Assembly (NCBI RefSeq): GCF_008632125.1
Contig: NZ_VWRN01000048.1
Location: forward strand, 1 to 44,535
DNA length: 44,535 bases
Reading direction: 5' to 3'
Origin: Cupriavidus cauae
GTDB lineage: Bacteria; Pseudomonadota; Gammaproteobacteria; Burkholderiales; Burkholderiaceae
Positions 15,791 to 24,355 of this stretch are shown one piece after another. The notes under the pieces were generated by a model. It was not told the DNA's origin. It did no database searches and was given only the letters and a program-made list of their open reading frames with translations. The position numbers were made by a program, and so were the translations under genes. Positions within the stretch are counted from its first letter, which is position 1; every line of letters begins with the position of its first letter.

Positions 15791-17407
15791 TCAGGCGTCG
15801 GGCGTTGGCAACTGACCGACCCCACCCAGCGCCGGTGCTCGACGATGCCGCGTCGCCGCCTCGTAATCGCGGGCGATGCCGAGCAGCAGGCGCTCGTCGC
15901 CGGGGCGGCCCAGCAAGGACAGTCCCGCGGGCACACCGGCCTCGGTCCAGCCCATCGGCACACTGATCTCCGGAAAACCCGCGGCGCTGGCCATGTGCAT
16001 CGGCGCCAGCGGATTGGAAACCCGGCAGCGGTAGCTGGGGTCGTCCAGATCGAAGCGCGGCGACGCCGGACACGCCAGCGTGGGAAACACCAGCGCGGCG
16101 CAGCGGTTGGCCTGCATCAGGCCGACAAGCGCGGCGCCGAACGCGCGCGCCGCGGACAGGCCCGGGCGTGCGGGCTCGTCGCGGGTTGCCACCGCATGGC
16201 GCAGCGCGGCAATCGTCAGCGGATTCGGCAAGCGCCCTGCTCCAGCGCCCGAACCAACACGCAGTCCATCGCCGAATCCATCGCGAAATTCATCGCGAAA
16301 TTCATCGCGAAATTCATCGCCCAACACATCGCCAAACCGCGCCTCGATGCGCGCCAATAGTGCCGCGGAATCCCTCGGGCAAGACGGCGGCATCGCCGCC
16401 AGATAGCGGTCGAGCTGCACCGCCCATTCGCTGCGGGCGATATCGCCCAGCACCCGCTCGTACAGGCGTCGCGCATCGGCCGGCAACGCGACCGGCACCG
16501 TCTGTGCACCGGCGTCGGCCAGGTCCAGGCACGCCCGCGAAAACAGCGCGTCGATCTCGTCATTGCCACCGTGGAAGTCCATCACGATGCCAAGACGGCG
16601 GCCGGCAAGGCGTTCCTTCGGGCCATCGATGCCCGCCGCCGGCGCCAGCGCCGCCAGCACCAGCGCCGCGTCGTCCACCGTGCGCGCCAGCGGCCCGACC
16701 GTGTCGAAGGACTGGGCCAGCGGCAGCACCCCGGCCGCGTCGAGCAAGCCGTGGGTCGGCCTGACACCGACGAGGGCATGCACGCAGGCCGGGCCGCGCA
16801 CCGAGCCGAACGAATCGGTGCCGAGTCCGAACACCGCGAAACCGGCCGCCACCGCCGCCCCCGTGCCGCTGCTTGACCCGCTGGCATTGCGGGAGAGCCG
16901 GTAAGGATTCAGGGTCAGGCCGCTTGCCGAGCTGTAGCCGAAGCGCCCATTGGACGCGGCGAGCTCCGACATATTGGCCTTGCCGAGCACGATCGCGCCC
17001 GCGGCGCGCAAGCGCGCCACCACGGGCGCGTCGGCGGCGGGCAGCGCGTCGCGCAGTGCGGCGCAACCGGCCGTGGTCGGCAATCCCACGGTGTCGATAT
17101 TGTCCTTGACCACCATCGGCATGCCGTGCAGCGGCCCCCTCGGCCCATGCCGCCGCCGTTCGCGGTCGAGCCGCATCGCCTCATGCAGCGCGTCGGGATG
17201 CAACTGGCTGACCGCGTTGATCGACGGGCCGGAACGGTCGAACGCCTCGATACGAGCAAGATGCCCCGCGACCAGTTCCTCGGCCGTCAGCGTGCCGGCG
17301 TCCATGCGGCGCGCCAGTTCGGCGATCGGCAGTTCGAACATATCGGATGCCGCCTCGCCCGCGCCGACTGGCGCTGCCGCAGCGGGCTTGTTCATACGAT
17401 CGATCAT
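15791..17407 (-). CDS. Amidase (amidase signature family)
   Basis: A 538-residue amidase that hydrolyses a carboxamide to acid and ammonia or amine. The Ser-cisSer-Lys triad is visible: Lys in MVVKDNIDT, cis-Ser in [11 protein letters not shown], and the nucleophile Ser in [12 protein letters not shown]. The usual Gly-Gly before the nucleophile is replaced by Phe-Gly. The start at ATG 17407 (MIDRMNKP) is followed by an Ala/Pro-rich leader; ATG 17395 is an alternative. A 12-bp minisatellite inserts repeated EFRD units in the middle of the protein, at a likely surface loop. It is divergent from a LysR regulator and separated by it from a D-aminoacylase/Bug operon, so it may act on the same substrate class. 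The exact amide is unknown. Confidence 0.85.
   Translation of the reverse strand: MIDRMNKPAAAAPVGAGEAASDMFELPIAELARRMDAGTLTAEELVAGHLARIEAFDRSGPSINAVSQLHPDALHEAMRLDRERRRHGPRGPLHGMPMVVKDNIDTVGLPTTAGCAALRDALPAADAPVVARLRAAGAIVLGKANMSELAASNGRFGYSSASGLTLNPYRLSRNASGSSSGTGAAVAAGFAVFGLGTDSFGSVRGPACVHALVGVRPTHGLLDAAGVLPLAQSFDTVGPLARTVDDAALVLAALAPAAGIDGPKERLAGRRLGIVMDFHGGNDEIDALFSRACLDLADAGAQTVPVALPADARRLYERVLGDIARSEWAVQLDRYLAAMPPSCPRDSAALLARIEARFGDVLGDEFRDEFRDEFRDGFGDGLRVGSGAGAGRLPNPLTIAALRHAVATRDEPARPGLSAARAFGAALVGLMQANRCAALVFPTLACPASPRFDLDDPSYRCRVSNPLAPMHMASAAGFPEISVPMGWTEAGVPAGLSLLGRPGDERLLLGIARDYEAATRHRRAPALGGVGQLPTPDA
16272..16331. repeat. 12-bp minisatellite inside the amidase gene
   Basis: Five tandem 12-bp units: three perfect copies of GCGAAATTCATC flanked by one degenerate unit on each side. 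On the minus strand they encode repeated Asp-Glu-Phe-Arg tetrapeptides. Twelve bases keep the frame, so copy number could vary without breaking the enzyme. Confidence 0.9.
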
Positions 17408-17416
17408 CGCGTTGCT

Positions 17417-17429
17417 TTCCCTCACGGAA
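17417..17429. promoter_or_regulatory. Candidate LysR operator, amidase/LysR intergenic region
   Basis: TTCC-N5-GGAA, a dyad with T-N11-A spacing typical of LysR sites, lies between the divergent amidase and LysR genes. The same TTCC-N5-GGAA pattern occurs upstream of the Bug receptor gene at 20945-20957. It is only 10 bases from the amidase start, which fits repression or autoregulation better than activation of the amidase. Confidence 0.4.
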
Positions 17430-17504
17430 TACATGAACGACAATGGCGCACGCAGTGCCTGCGGCCACCATACCGTGTCCCGCCGCCCGCCCGAGGATCT
17501 CCCG

Positions 17505-18410
17505 ATGAAAAGCACCACCAGCCGGAACCTGCCCGCCCTTGCCAATCTGGTCGCGCTCGAAGCCACCGTGCGCAAGGGAAGCCTGACCGAAGCGGCCGAC
17601 GAACTGTGCCTGACGCAGAGCGCCGTCAGCAAGCAATTGACGGAACTGGAGACCTTTCTCGGCGTGCGGCTGCTGGACCGGCGCAAGGGTGGCGTAGTCG
17701 CGACGGCGACCGGCACGGAATACCTGAAGCGCGTCCGGCCAGTGCTGAATCTCCTCGAGGAAGCCACGCTGGAAGTCCTCACGGGCCGCGGGTCCGGCGG
17801 ACGCCTCGATCTGTCGGTGCCGGTCTCGCTGGGCAACATCTGGCTGCTGCCGCGCATGCTGCAATTTGCCAAGCAGCATCCGCAGATCCAGCTGAACATC
17901 ACCACCAAGGTCGGCCCGGTGGACCTGCCCCACAGCGACCTGGACGCGGCCATCATGTACTGCGGCGGGCCGCCGCCGGGGCACTTCGGCGTCGAAGTCA
18001 TGCCGCTCGAACTGTTCCCCGTCTGCGCGCCGGACAGGCTGCCGCGTGGCGGGTCGCTTTCCCAGGCCCTGCGGCAGCTGCCCCTGCTCCATCAGCATAC
18101 GGCGCTGGACGCATGGCCGGCCTATCTCGCGCAGATCGGGGCCAAGGTGGCCAGGCCCGGCGACGGCCCCCGCTACGGCCTGCTGACCATGGGCCTGCAG
18201 GCCGCCATCAGCGGCATGGGCGTGGCGCTGCTGCCCGACTATGTGGCCGGCGATGACCTGCGGGCCGGCCGGCTGGTACGGCTGTCCGATACGAGCTATC
18301 TGTCGCCGAAGTCCTATTACTTCGTCTGCCTCGAAGAGAAGCGCGCCAACCCGACGCTGGTGACCTTCGTCGACTGGCTGCTGCAAACCGCCAATGCCGA
18401 CGCCGGCTGA
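17505..18410 (+). CDS. LysR-family transcriptional regulator
   Basis: A 301-residue regulator. The winged helix-turn-helix is at about residues 10-65 ([20 protein letters not shown], then [17 protein letters not shown]), followed by the linker helix and a periplasmic-binding-protein-like effector domain from about residue 95. ATG 17505 has GAGGA eight bases upstream. It is divergent from the amidase and convergent with the D-aminoacylase gene 12 bp away, so it most likely senses a substrate or product of these enzymes. Shared dyads upstream of the amidase and the Bug gene support control of both transcripts. The HTH and overall layout are of the GcvA-like branch. Confidence 0.88.
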   Translation: MKSTTSRNLPALANLVALEATVRKGSLTEAADELCLTQSAVSKQLTELETFLGVRLLDRRKGGVVATATGTEYLKRVRPVLNLLEEATLEVLTGRGSGGRLDLSVPVSLGNIWLLPRMLQFAKQHPQIQLNITTKVGPVDLPHSDLDAAIMYCGGPPPGHFGVEVMPLELFPVCAPDRLPRGGSLSQALRQLPLLHQHTALDAWPAYLAQIGAKVARPGDGPRYGLLTMGLQAAISGMGVALLPDYVAGDDLRAGRLVRLSDTSYLSPKSYYFVCLEEKRANPTLVTFVDWLLQTANADAG

Positions 18411-18421
18411 CCGGCATGGCC

Positions 18422-19879
18422 TCACGCCGCCGCGCGTGATCTGACCAGGGTCGAGGTCACGAAGCGTCCGGGCCGATTGCCGGTCGGCGTGCCGCCGCGC
18501 AGCGTGGCCTGTCCGGCGACGAACACGTCGCGCACGCCGACCGAGGGCTGCGTGGGCGCATCGAAGGTGGCGCAATCGCGGATGGTCGCCGGGTCGAACA
18601 CCGTGATATCCGCGACCTTGCCCACCGCGAGAAGCCCCCTTCCCTCGAGCCCGAAGCGCTGCGCGGGCAGGCCGGTCATCTTGTGGACGGCGCGCTCGAG
18701 CGGAAACAGGCCCAGGTCGCGCGAGTACAGGCCCAGCACGCGCGGAAAGGTGCCCCACAGGCGAGGATGCGGCGTTTCGTCGGACGGAATGCCGTCGGAG
18801 CCGATCATCGTGTCCGGGTAGTCGAGGATGTCGCGCACATCGCCCTCATCCATGATGAAGTACACCGCGCCGCCCGGCAGCAAGGCCTCGGCCACCTCGC
18901 GCCGCGAACGCTGCCACTCCTGCGCCAGGTCCTCGAGATAGCGGCCCGCCGCTTCCGGATGCGAGGCCGACCACGTGATCAGGATGCGGTCGCACTGGTC
19001 CACGCGCTCCGGACGCAGCATGGTCGACGACGCCGCGTACGGATAGCAGTCCAGGCAAAGCGGCATGGTGCGCGACAGCTCCCGCACCTGCGCCAGCGTC
19101 TCGCGGCTGCGGCCGTGATTGCGCTTGCCGACCAGCTTGTGATGCGAAATCACGGTCGGCACGTTGAGCGCCTTGCCCAGGCGCGCCGTCTCGTCGATCG
19201 CCTCGGCGACCTTGTCGCTTTCGTCGCGCATATGCGAAACCAGCACGCCGCCCAGCCGCTGCATCGGCTCGCACATGCGCAGGATCTCCTGCTCCGATGC
19301 CGCCGCCGATGGCGGATAGAAGGTACCGGTGGAGACGCCGATGGCGCCTTCCAGCAGGGCCTGCTCCACGTCGCGCCGCATGCTGTCGATCTCGTGGTCG
19401 CTCGCGGCGCGTCCCAGCTCCGCGACACGGCGCGCGCGCAGCGTCGATTGCCCGACGAGCACCGACACGTTGACGGTGGCGGGCCTCGCGGCGAACGCTT
19501 CCCGGTAGGCCCGCACCGATTCGAACACGAAGCCGCCGCGCATGATGTCGAGCGGCGCGGGCGGGATGGTGTCGGTGACGAGCGGGAAGAGGCTGATGCC
19601 GCAGTTGCCCGCGATGATGGTGGTGACCCCCTGCGTGACCTTGGGCAGCATCTGCGGGGACTGGAACACCATCCAGTCGTCGTGCGTATGGGTGTCGATG
19701 AAGCCCGGCGCGACCACCATGCCGGTGGCGTCGATGACTTCGTCGGCAGTGGCGTCCGGGCCGATGCCGATGGCGGCGATCACGCCGTCGCGCACCGCCA
19801 CGTCGGCGGCGCGCCGCGGCGCGCCGCTGCCGTCGATCACGTCGCCGTGGCGGATGATCAGATCGAAATGCGATGACAT
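18422..19879 (-). CDS. N-acyl-D-amino-acid deacylase (D-aminoacylase) family amidohydrolase
   Basis: A 485-residue metal-dependent amidohydrolase. The N-terminal small beta domain begins FDLIIRHGDVIDGSGAP, followed by the metal motif GFIDTHTHDD, where most amidohydrolases have HxH and this group has the same region adapted. Further family markers are GNCGISLFPL, GAIGVSTGTFYPP, SHMRDESDKV, VISHHKLVGKRNHG and IGSDGIPSDETPHPRLWGTF. The family releases free D-amino acids from N-acyl-D-amino acids. ATG 19879 has GAGGG upstream. It lies 11 bp after the Bug receptor gene on the same strand, so the two are probably cotranscribed: the receptor captures the substrate and this enzyme cleaves it. Exact substrate chirality and acyl group cannot be read from sequence. 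Confidence 0.87.
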   Translation of the reverse strand: MSSHFDLIIRHGDVIDGSGAPRRAADVAVRDGVIAAIGIGPDATADEVIDATGMVVAPGFIDTHTHDDWMVFQSPQMLPKVTQGVTTIIAGNCGISLFPLVTDTIPPAPLDIMRGGFVFESVRAYREAFAARPATVNVSVLVGQSTLRARRVAELGRAASDHEIDSMRRDVEQALLEGAIGVSTGTFYPPSAAASEQEILRMCEPMQRLGGVLVSHMRDESDKVAEAIDETARLGKALNVPTVISHHKLVGKRNHGRSRETLAQVRELSRTMPLCLDCYPYAASSTMLRPERVDQCDRILITWSASHPEAAGRYLEDLAQEWQRSRREVAEALLPGGAVYFIMDEGDVRDILDYPDTMIGSDGIPSDETPHPRLWGTFPRVLGLYSRDLGLFPLERAVHKMTGLPAQRFGLEGRGLLAVGKVADITVFDPATIRDCATFDAPTQPSVGVRDVFVAGQATLRGGTPTGNRPGRFVTSTLVRSRAAA

Positions 19880-19890
19880 GCCGTGCGCCC

Positions 19891-20856
19891 TCAATCGACC
19901 TTGGCGCCGCTCTTGCGCACCAGTTCGCCGAACTTCACGGTCTCGGATGTCACCAGCGCCTGGAAGTCGCGCGGCGATCCGCCCAGCGGCTCGAAGGAAA
20001 GCCGGTCCAGCTGCGCACGGAAGCCGGGGTCGCGGATCACCGCGTTGACCTCGCGATTGAGCCGGTCCACCACCTCGGCCGGAATCCCCGGCGCGCCGAC
20101 CAGTCCGGCCCACGCGGTCAGTTCGTAGTCCTTGAGGCCGGCTTCGTCCATCGTCGGCACCTGGGGGAAATGCGGCGAGCGCCGGGTCGATGTCACGGCC
20201 AGCGCGCGGACCTTGTTGCTGCTGACGTAAGGTCCGATCGACGGCACGTTGTCGAACATCAGCTGCACGTTGTTGCCGACCAGGTCCTGCAGCGCCGGGG
20301 TACTGCCCTTGTACGGCACGTGCTCGATGTTCAGATGGGCCAGCGTCTTGAACAGCTCGCCGCCCAGATGGCTGGTCGTGCCGTTGCCGGCCGAGCCCAT
20401 CGACAGCTTGCCGGGATTGGCCTGCGCGTAGGCGATCAGTTCGCGCACGGATTTGACCGGCAGCGCGTTGTTGACCGCGAGGATATTGAAGGTGGTCACC
20501 AGCCCCACGATGGGGACCAGCTTGTCGGGATCGTACGGCAGCCGGCTGTAGAGGAAGCGGTTGGTCGCCAGCGTGGCGTTGTTGCCATAGGCGATCGTGT
20601 AGCCGTCGGCGGGGGCCTGCAGCAATGCCTGCATGCCGATATTGCCGCCGGCGCCGGGCCGGTTTTCCACCACGATGGCCTGGCCCAGCCGCTTGGACAG
20701 CGCATCGCCGAACAGCCGCGCCACGATGTCGGGCGCGCCTCCGGCCGCCGTGGGAACGATCAGCTTGATCGGCTTTTCCGGCCACGCCGCCCGTGCCGAC
20801 GGCATCGACATGCCGATCGCGCCCGCCATCAATACCCATGCCAATGCCTGTCTCAT
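19891..20856 (-). CDS. Tripartite tricarboxylate transporter substrate-binding protein (Bug/TctC)
   Basis: A 321-residue periplasmic receptor. A signal peptide ends near PSARA, followed by the family start AAWPEKPIKLIVPTAAGGAPD, the ligand-binding loop ENRPGAGGNIG, the central segment GNGTTSHLGGELF and the hinge region VPYKGSTPALQDLV. Bug proteins of Burkholderiales bind carboxylates or amino acids; many exist without their own TctAB membrane partners, as here. ATG 20856 is preceded by GGGGAGAAG at good distance. First gene of a two-gene operon with the D-aminoacylase, so an N-acylated amino acid is a reasonable ligand guess. Confidence 0.92.
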   Translation of the reverse strand: MRQALAWVLMAGAIGMSMPSARAAWPEKPIKLIVPTAAGGAPDIVARLFGDALSKRLGQAIVVENRPGAGGNIGMQALLQAPADGYTIAYGNNATLATNRFLYSRLPYDPDKLVPIVGLVTTFNILAVNNALPVKSVRELIAYAQANPGKLSMGSAGNGTTSHLGGELFKTLAHLNIEHVPYKGSTPALQDLVGNNVQLMFDNVPSIGPYVSSNKVRALAVTSTRRSPHFPQVPTMDEAGLKDYELTAWAGLVGAPGIPAEVVDRLNREVNAVIRDPGFRAQLDRLSFEPLGGSPRDFQALVTSETVKFGELVRKSGAKVD

Positions 20857-20944
20857 GGTGCTTCTCCCCGATCGCTGCGGTTCAATGATGAAGCGAGTAT
20901 GGAGGAGCGCACCGCGCGCGGCGTGAAGTTTTTTCGGCGAAGTA

Positions 20945-20957
20945 TTCCAGGATGGAA
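20945..20957. promoter_or_regulatory. Candidate LysR operator upstream of Bug/D-aminoacylase operon
   Basis: The perfect dyad ATTCCAGGATGGAAT (20944-20958) contains TTCC-N5-GGAA with T-N11-A spacing. It lies about 90 bp upstream of the Bug start, a usual position for LysR activation. It matches the weaker dyad near the amidase. Confidence 0.5.
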
Positions 20958-21037
20958 TGTATCGTCCGGAGCGAGCCGCCCCGGTCCGGAGCGTTGGCAG
21001 GCGCGATGCCCCTCGGCCCCCCAGCGCGCCCCTGCGC

Positions 21038-21043
21038 TATACT
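21038..21043 (+). promoter_or_regulatory. -10 element of the trpS leader transcript
   Basis: TATACT lies eight bases before the leader-peptide ATG at 21052. A start site seven or so bases after the -10 would fall at about 21050-21051, making the leader mRNA leaderless or nearly so. No strong -35 is visible; the sequence upstream is C-rich. Confidence 0.55.
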
Positions 21044-21051
21044 CGCCCCTC

Positions 21052-21102
21052 ATGGACACGAAGCCCAACTCGCCGACCCGGCAATATTGGTGGCGCGCCT
21101 GA
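21052..21102 (+). CDS. trpL: Tryptophan-rich leader peptide of trpS
   Basis: A 16-codon frame encoding MDTKPNSPTRQYWWRA with two consecutive Trp codons at 21088-21093. It ends three codons later, within the first arm of a hairpin and about 40 bp before a strong terminator, which is the classic layout of a ribosome-mediated attenuator. No ribosome binding site precedes the ATG, and the -10 element is only eight bases away, so translation would be of the leaderless type. The role is to measure charged tRNA-Trp: when it is scarce, the ribosome stalls at the Trp pair and downstream trpS is read through. The symbol is used by analogy with other Trp leaders. Confidence 0.8.
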   Translation: MDTKPNSPTRQYWWRA

Positions 21103-21172
21103 CGCAGGCGGCCCGTTTCCACACGCACCTCGAAAACGCGATGCCGCCAGCCTCCTGGCGGCATTTTCGTTT
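21096..21172 (+). terminator. Transcription attenuator of trpS (pause hairpin, antiterminator, terminator)
   Basis: Three elements are visible. A pause hairpin CGCCTG/CAGGCG pairs 21096-21101 with 21105-21110 and overlaps the leader stop codon. A terminator pairs ATGCCGCCAG (21141-21150) with CTGGCGGCAT (21155-21164), perfect over 10 bp with a four-base loop, and runs into TTTTCGTTT. An antiterminator can form between GGCGGC (21107-21112) and GCCGCC (21143-21148), which would destroy both hairpins. A ribosome stalled at the Trp codons would cover the first arm of the pause hairpin and free the antiterminator strand. Pairings are seen in the sequence; their use is inferred from known trp-type attenuation. 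Confidence 0.8.
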
Positions 21173-21230
21173 CTGCGCTCAGTGGCTGGTGGTATCGGTA
21201 ACCGGAACACGAACACCGGACAACCGGTAA

Positions 21231-22262
<1,032 letters not shown>

Positions 22263-22445
22263 GCGCGGCGCCAGCCGGACCGTCATGCCGACAGCGCCGT
22301 CGCGGATCGGATGCGCCGGCCCGCTGGCGCGTATCCTGGGGATCGCGGCGGCGCGCATGGCGCGAGCGTCGATCCAAAGACCGTGCACTTGGCCGCCTGC
22401 GCAGCCCACGTCCTCGCATTGAGAGACTGCGGCGACCACACCCGA

Positions 22446-22826
22446 TCAGCGTGGGGAATCGTCCGCGGAAACGGCGGAAAGCAGCCGCACGGCCGTCTCC
22501 TCGTCGATGTCGAGGCGATACTTCGTGGCCAGGTAGTGCCCCAGATGGGCAATGCGCGCGGGCGTGCTTTGCCCGGCTTGCAGTTGCGCCCGGTAGGCCT
22601 CCACCTCGCAGGCCAGCCGATAGGCCTTCGACAGCAGATAGCGCGGGCCGTGCGTGAACGGCCGCCGCCAGAACTGGCGCACGTGAACCAGTTCATGCGC
22701 GATCAGCCCGGCCGATACCCCGGGTCGAAGCAGCACGATCGGGCCAAGGCTGATGCCGTCGAAATGCCGCGGGACAAACCAGCGGCTTTCCAGCAGCAGG
22801 CACCGGGGGTTGCGCAACGCCTTCAT
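22446..22826 (-). CDS. Small putative metallopeptidase with HELVH motif
   Basis: A 126-residue protein of unknown role. It contains HELVHVRQFWRR (about residues 43-54), the HExxH zinc motif of small metallopeptidase-like domains, followed by a conserved CEVEAYRAQ segment that could give a third ligand. There is no signal peptide. ATG 22826 gives MKALRNPRC; an open frame extends to 22907 with a TTG, which I consider unlikely. No ribosome site is clear. It stands alone between trpS (convergent) and a small membrane protein gene on the same strand. Peptidase activity is inferred from the motif only. Confidence 0.6.
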   Translation of the reverse strand: MKALRNPRCLLLESRWFVPRHFDGISLGPIVLLRPGVSAGLIAHELVHVRQFWRRPFTHGPRYLLSKAYRLACEVEAYRAQLQAGQSTPARIAHLGHYLATKYRLDIDEETAVRLLSAVSADDSPR

Positions 22827-22994
22827 CGGGATCGGGAAAGTACGGTAATACGGCCAGCCTTGGAGAATGGAGCCTTGCGCTGATGTGCCGATTCGCTGTG
22901 GTCGCAACGACGGCGGCGCGAGCGCCCCACAATGTCGCAGATAGACATTGCCGCTGCCGCCAAAGTTCGAGGCCCGGCCCCCGCGCCGGCTCGA

Positions 22995-23165
22995 TCAGCC
23001 TTGCGGACCCGACCCCGAATCGTGATCCAGCACGTCCCGGATCAAGGCACGCCCCTTCGGCGGCGCGGCCAGATAGGCCAGATAGAGCGAGGCGGCCAGG
23101 GCCACTCCTGCCACGGCAAAGGCGATAAACGTCGTACCGGCAATACCAAGTTTTCCGTCGGACAT
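22995..23165 (-). CDS. Small membrane protein, 56 residues
   Basis: ATG 23165 is preceded by GGGAGA at good spacing. The protein has a short polar start (MSDGKLGIAG), one long hydrophobic helix at residues 11-34 (FIAFAVAGVALAASLYLAYLA) and a charged tail ending DHDSGSGPQG. The codon use and the ribosome site suggest a real gene. The frame remains open further upstream, but with no family-like sequence. Function unknown; it may be a single-pass inner membrane protein. Confidence 0.55.
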   Translation of the reverse strand: MSDGKLGIAGTTFIAFAVAGVALAASLYLAYLAAPPKGRALIRDVLDHDSGSGPQG

Positions 23166-23379
23166 ATTGGTCTCCCGTGAAGGTGTCAAAGGCAATGGAA
23201 TGGACCGGAATCCAATCACGCCAAGCAAGCCTTGCGCCATCGCGGGAAATGCGGTGACATCGGCCCCGCGAGCCGGATCTGGCGCCAGACCGCGATAAAG
23301 GGCGGTAAAGATTGCCGGCCGCCCCAAAAAATGGCGCTCGATCACGAGGGCCAGCGGACCGCGCGATAATGGGCACGCC

Positions 23380-23889
23380 ATGTTGCCCAACACGCCCACC
23401 ATTCCTTCCTTTGAATCCCCGATCGAACTGCTGACCGCCTGCCACGACAAGGTCCGCCGTTTTGCCTCGCTGTGCGGCCGCCTCGCCGAACACACCGCCC
23501 GGCATGGCGCCGACGACCAGGCGCGCACCGCGGCGGCCGGCATCGTGCGGTACTTCACGATTGCCGCGCCCTTGCATCACGAGGATGAAGAAGCGGACCT
23601 GTTCCCCGCCCTGCGCGCGCTCGGCGACGAGACGCTGACGGCCGCGATGCAGGCCCTGGAGGACGATCACGACACGCTCGATGCGCTGTGGGAGCAGGCC
23701 CGGCCATGGCTGCAGGCGGTGCAGCAGGGCTCCGCCGACGCCCCGCCGGAAGCCCTCGCGCAGTTCGCCGCGCACTACCTGCGGCATGTCGAGCGCGAGG
23801 AGCGCGAGGTCTTTCCCTTCGCGACCCGCCTGCCCGAGCCGACCTTGCGGGCCATCGGCCAACGGATGGCGCAGCGCCGCGGGGCCTGA
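23380..23889 (+). CDS. Hemerythrin-domain protein
   Basis: A 169-residue four-helix-bundle protein expected to bind a di-iron centre. Candidate ligands are His22 in CHDKVRRF, His66/His67 with Glu68-70 in PLHHEDEEADLFP, His97 in DDHDTLD, and His132/His136 with the following Glu residues in HYLRHVEREEREVFP. This is the layout of the cytoplasmic hemerythrin group in proteobacteria, used for oxygen or nitric-oxide sensing, iron handling or oxidative protection. No signal peptide. It precedes the ars operon by about 70 bp in the same direction but is separated from it by the ars promoter. Confidence 0.85.
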   Translation: MLPNTPTIPSFESPIELLTACHDKVRRFASLCGRLAEHTARHGADDQARTAAAGIVRYFTIAAPLHHEDEEADLFPALRALGDETLTAAMQALEDDHDTLDALWEQARPWLQAVQQGSADAPPEALAQFAAHYLRHVEREEREVFPFATRLPEPTLRAIGQRMAQRRGA

Positions 23890-23924
23890 AGCACCTCGTT
23901 CCTTCGAGCCGCATATCACACCGC

Positions 23925-23965
23925 TTGCCACAATTCCATGTTTCTACTATATTCGAAACATGGAA
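23925..23965 (+). promoter_or_regulatory. ars promoter and ArsR operator
   Basis: A strong promoter reads TTGCCA (23925-23930), a 17-bp spacer and TATATT (23948-23953), placing the start at about 23960, the A of the arsR ATG. A perfect inverted repeat TTCCATGTTTC (23934-23944) / GAAACATGGAA (23955-23965) with a 10-bp spacer surrounds the -10 element and reaches into the first codons of arsR. A bound repressor would block the polymerase directly. Confidence 0.8.
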
Positions 23966-24355
23966 ACCGATACCGCCCTCGAAGCGCTGTCCGCCCTCGC
24001 CCATTCCGTTCGGCTGGCCGTCTTCCGCATGCTCGTCCAGGCCGGCCCGGAAGGCCTGCCGGCGGGGCGGATTGCCGAACTGATGGAAATGCCGGCCTCG
24101 TCGCTGTCCTTCCACCTGAAGGAGCTGCATCGCGCCGGCCTGCTGCGCAGCCGCCAGGACGGCCGCTCGATCATCTATATGGCCCGCTTCGAGACCATGA
24201 ACGCATTGCTCGGCTATCTGACGGAGAACTGCTGCGGCGGCAATCCGTGCTCCCCTGTGTCCGGTTGTACCACCGGATCCGAGTCGTCCCGACGCAATGC
24301 GAACCGGAAGGAAACACGCGCGATCGGCGAGCAGGCGATGGAGCCCAAGGCATGA
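23960..24355 (+). CDS. arsR: ArsR-family arsenic-responsive repressor
   Basis: A 131-residue winged-helix repressor. The recognition region is MEMPASSLSFHLKELHRAGLL split over two helices at about residues 43-62, followed by the beta wing RQDGRSIIYMA. The metalloid site is probably formed by Cys91, Cys92 and Cys97 in ENCCGGNPC; Cys103 is also near. This C-terminal Cys cluster differs from the CVC motif of E. coli ArsR and is usual with acr3-arsH operons. The ATG coincides with the expected transcription start, so the mRNA is leaderless. The tail is longer than in the shortest ArsR proteins. It overlaps acr3 by four bases. Confidence 0.9.
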   Translation: METDTALEALSALAHSVRLAVFRMLVQAGPEGLPAGRIAELMEMPASSLSFHLKELHRAGLLRSRQDGRSIIYMARFETMNALLGYLTENCCGGNPCSPVSGCTTGSESSRRNANRKETRAIGEQAMEPKA

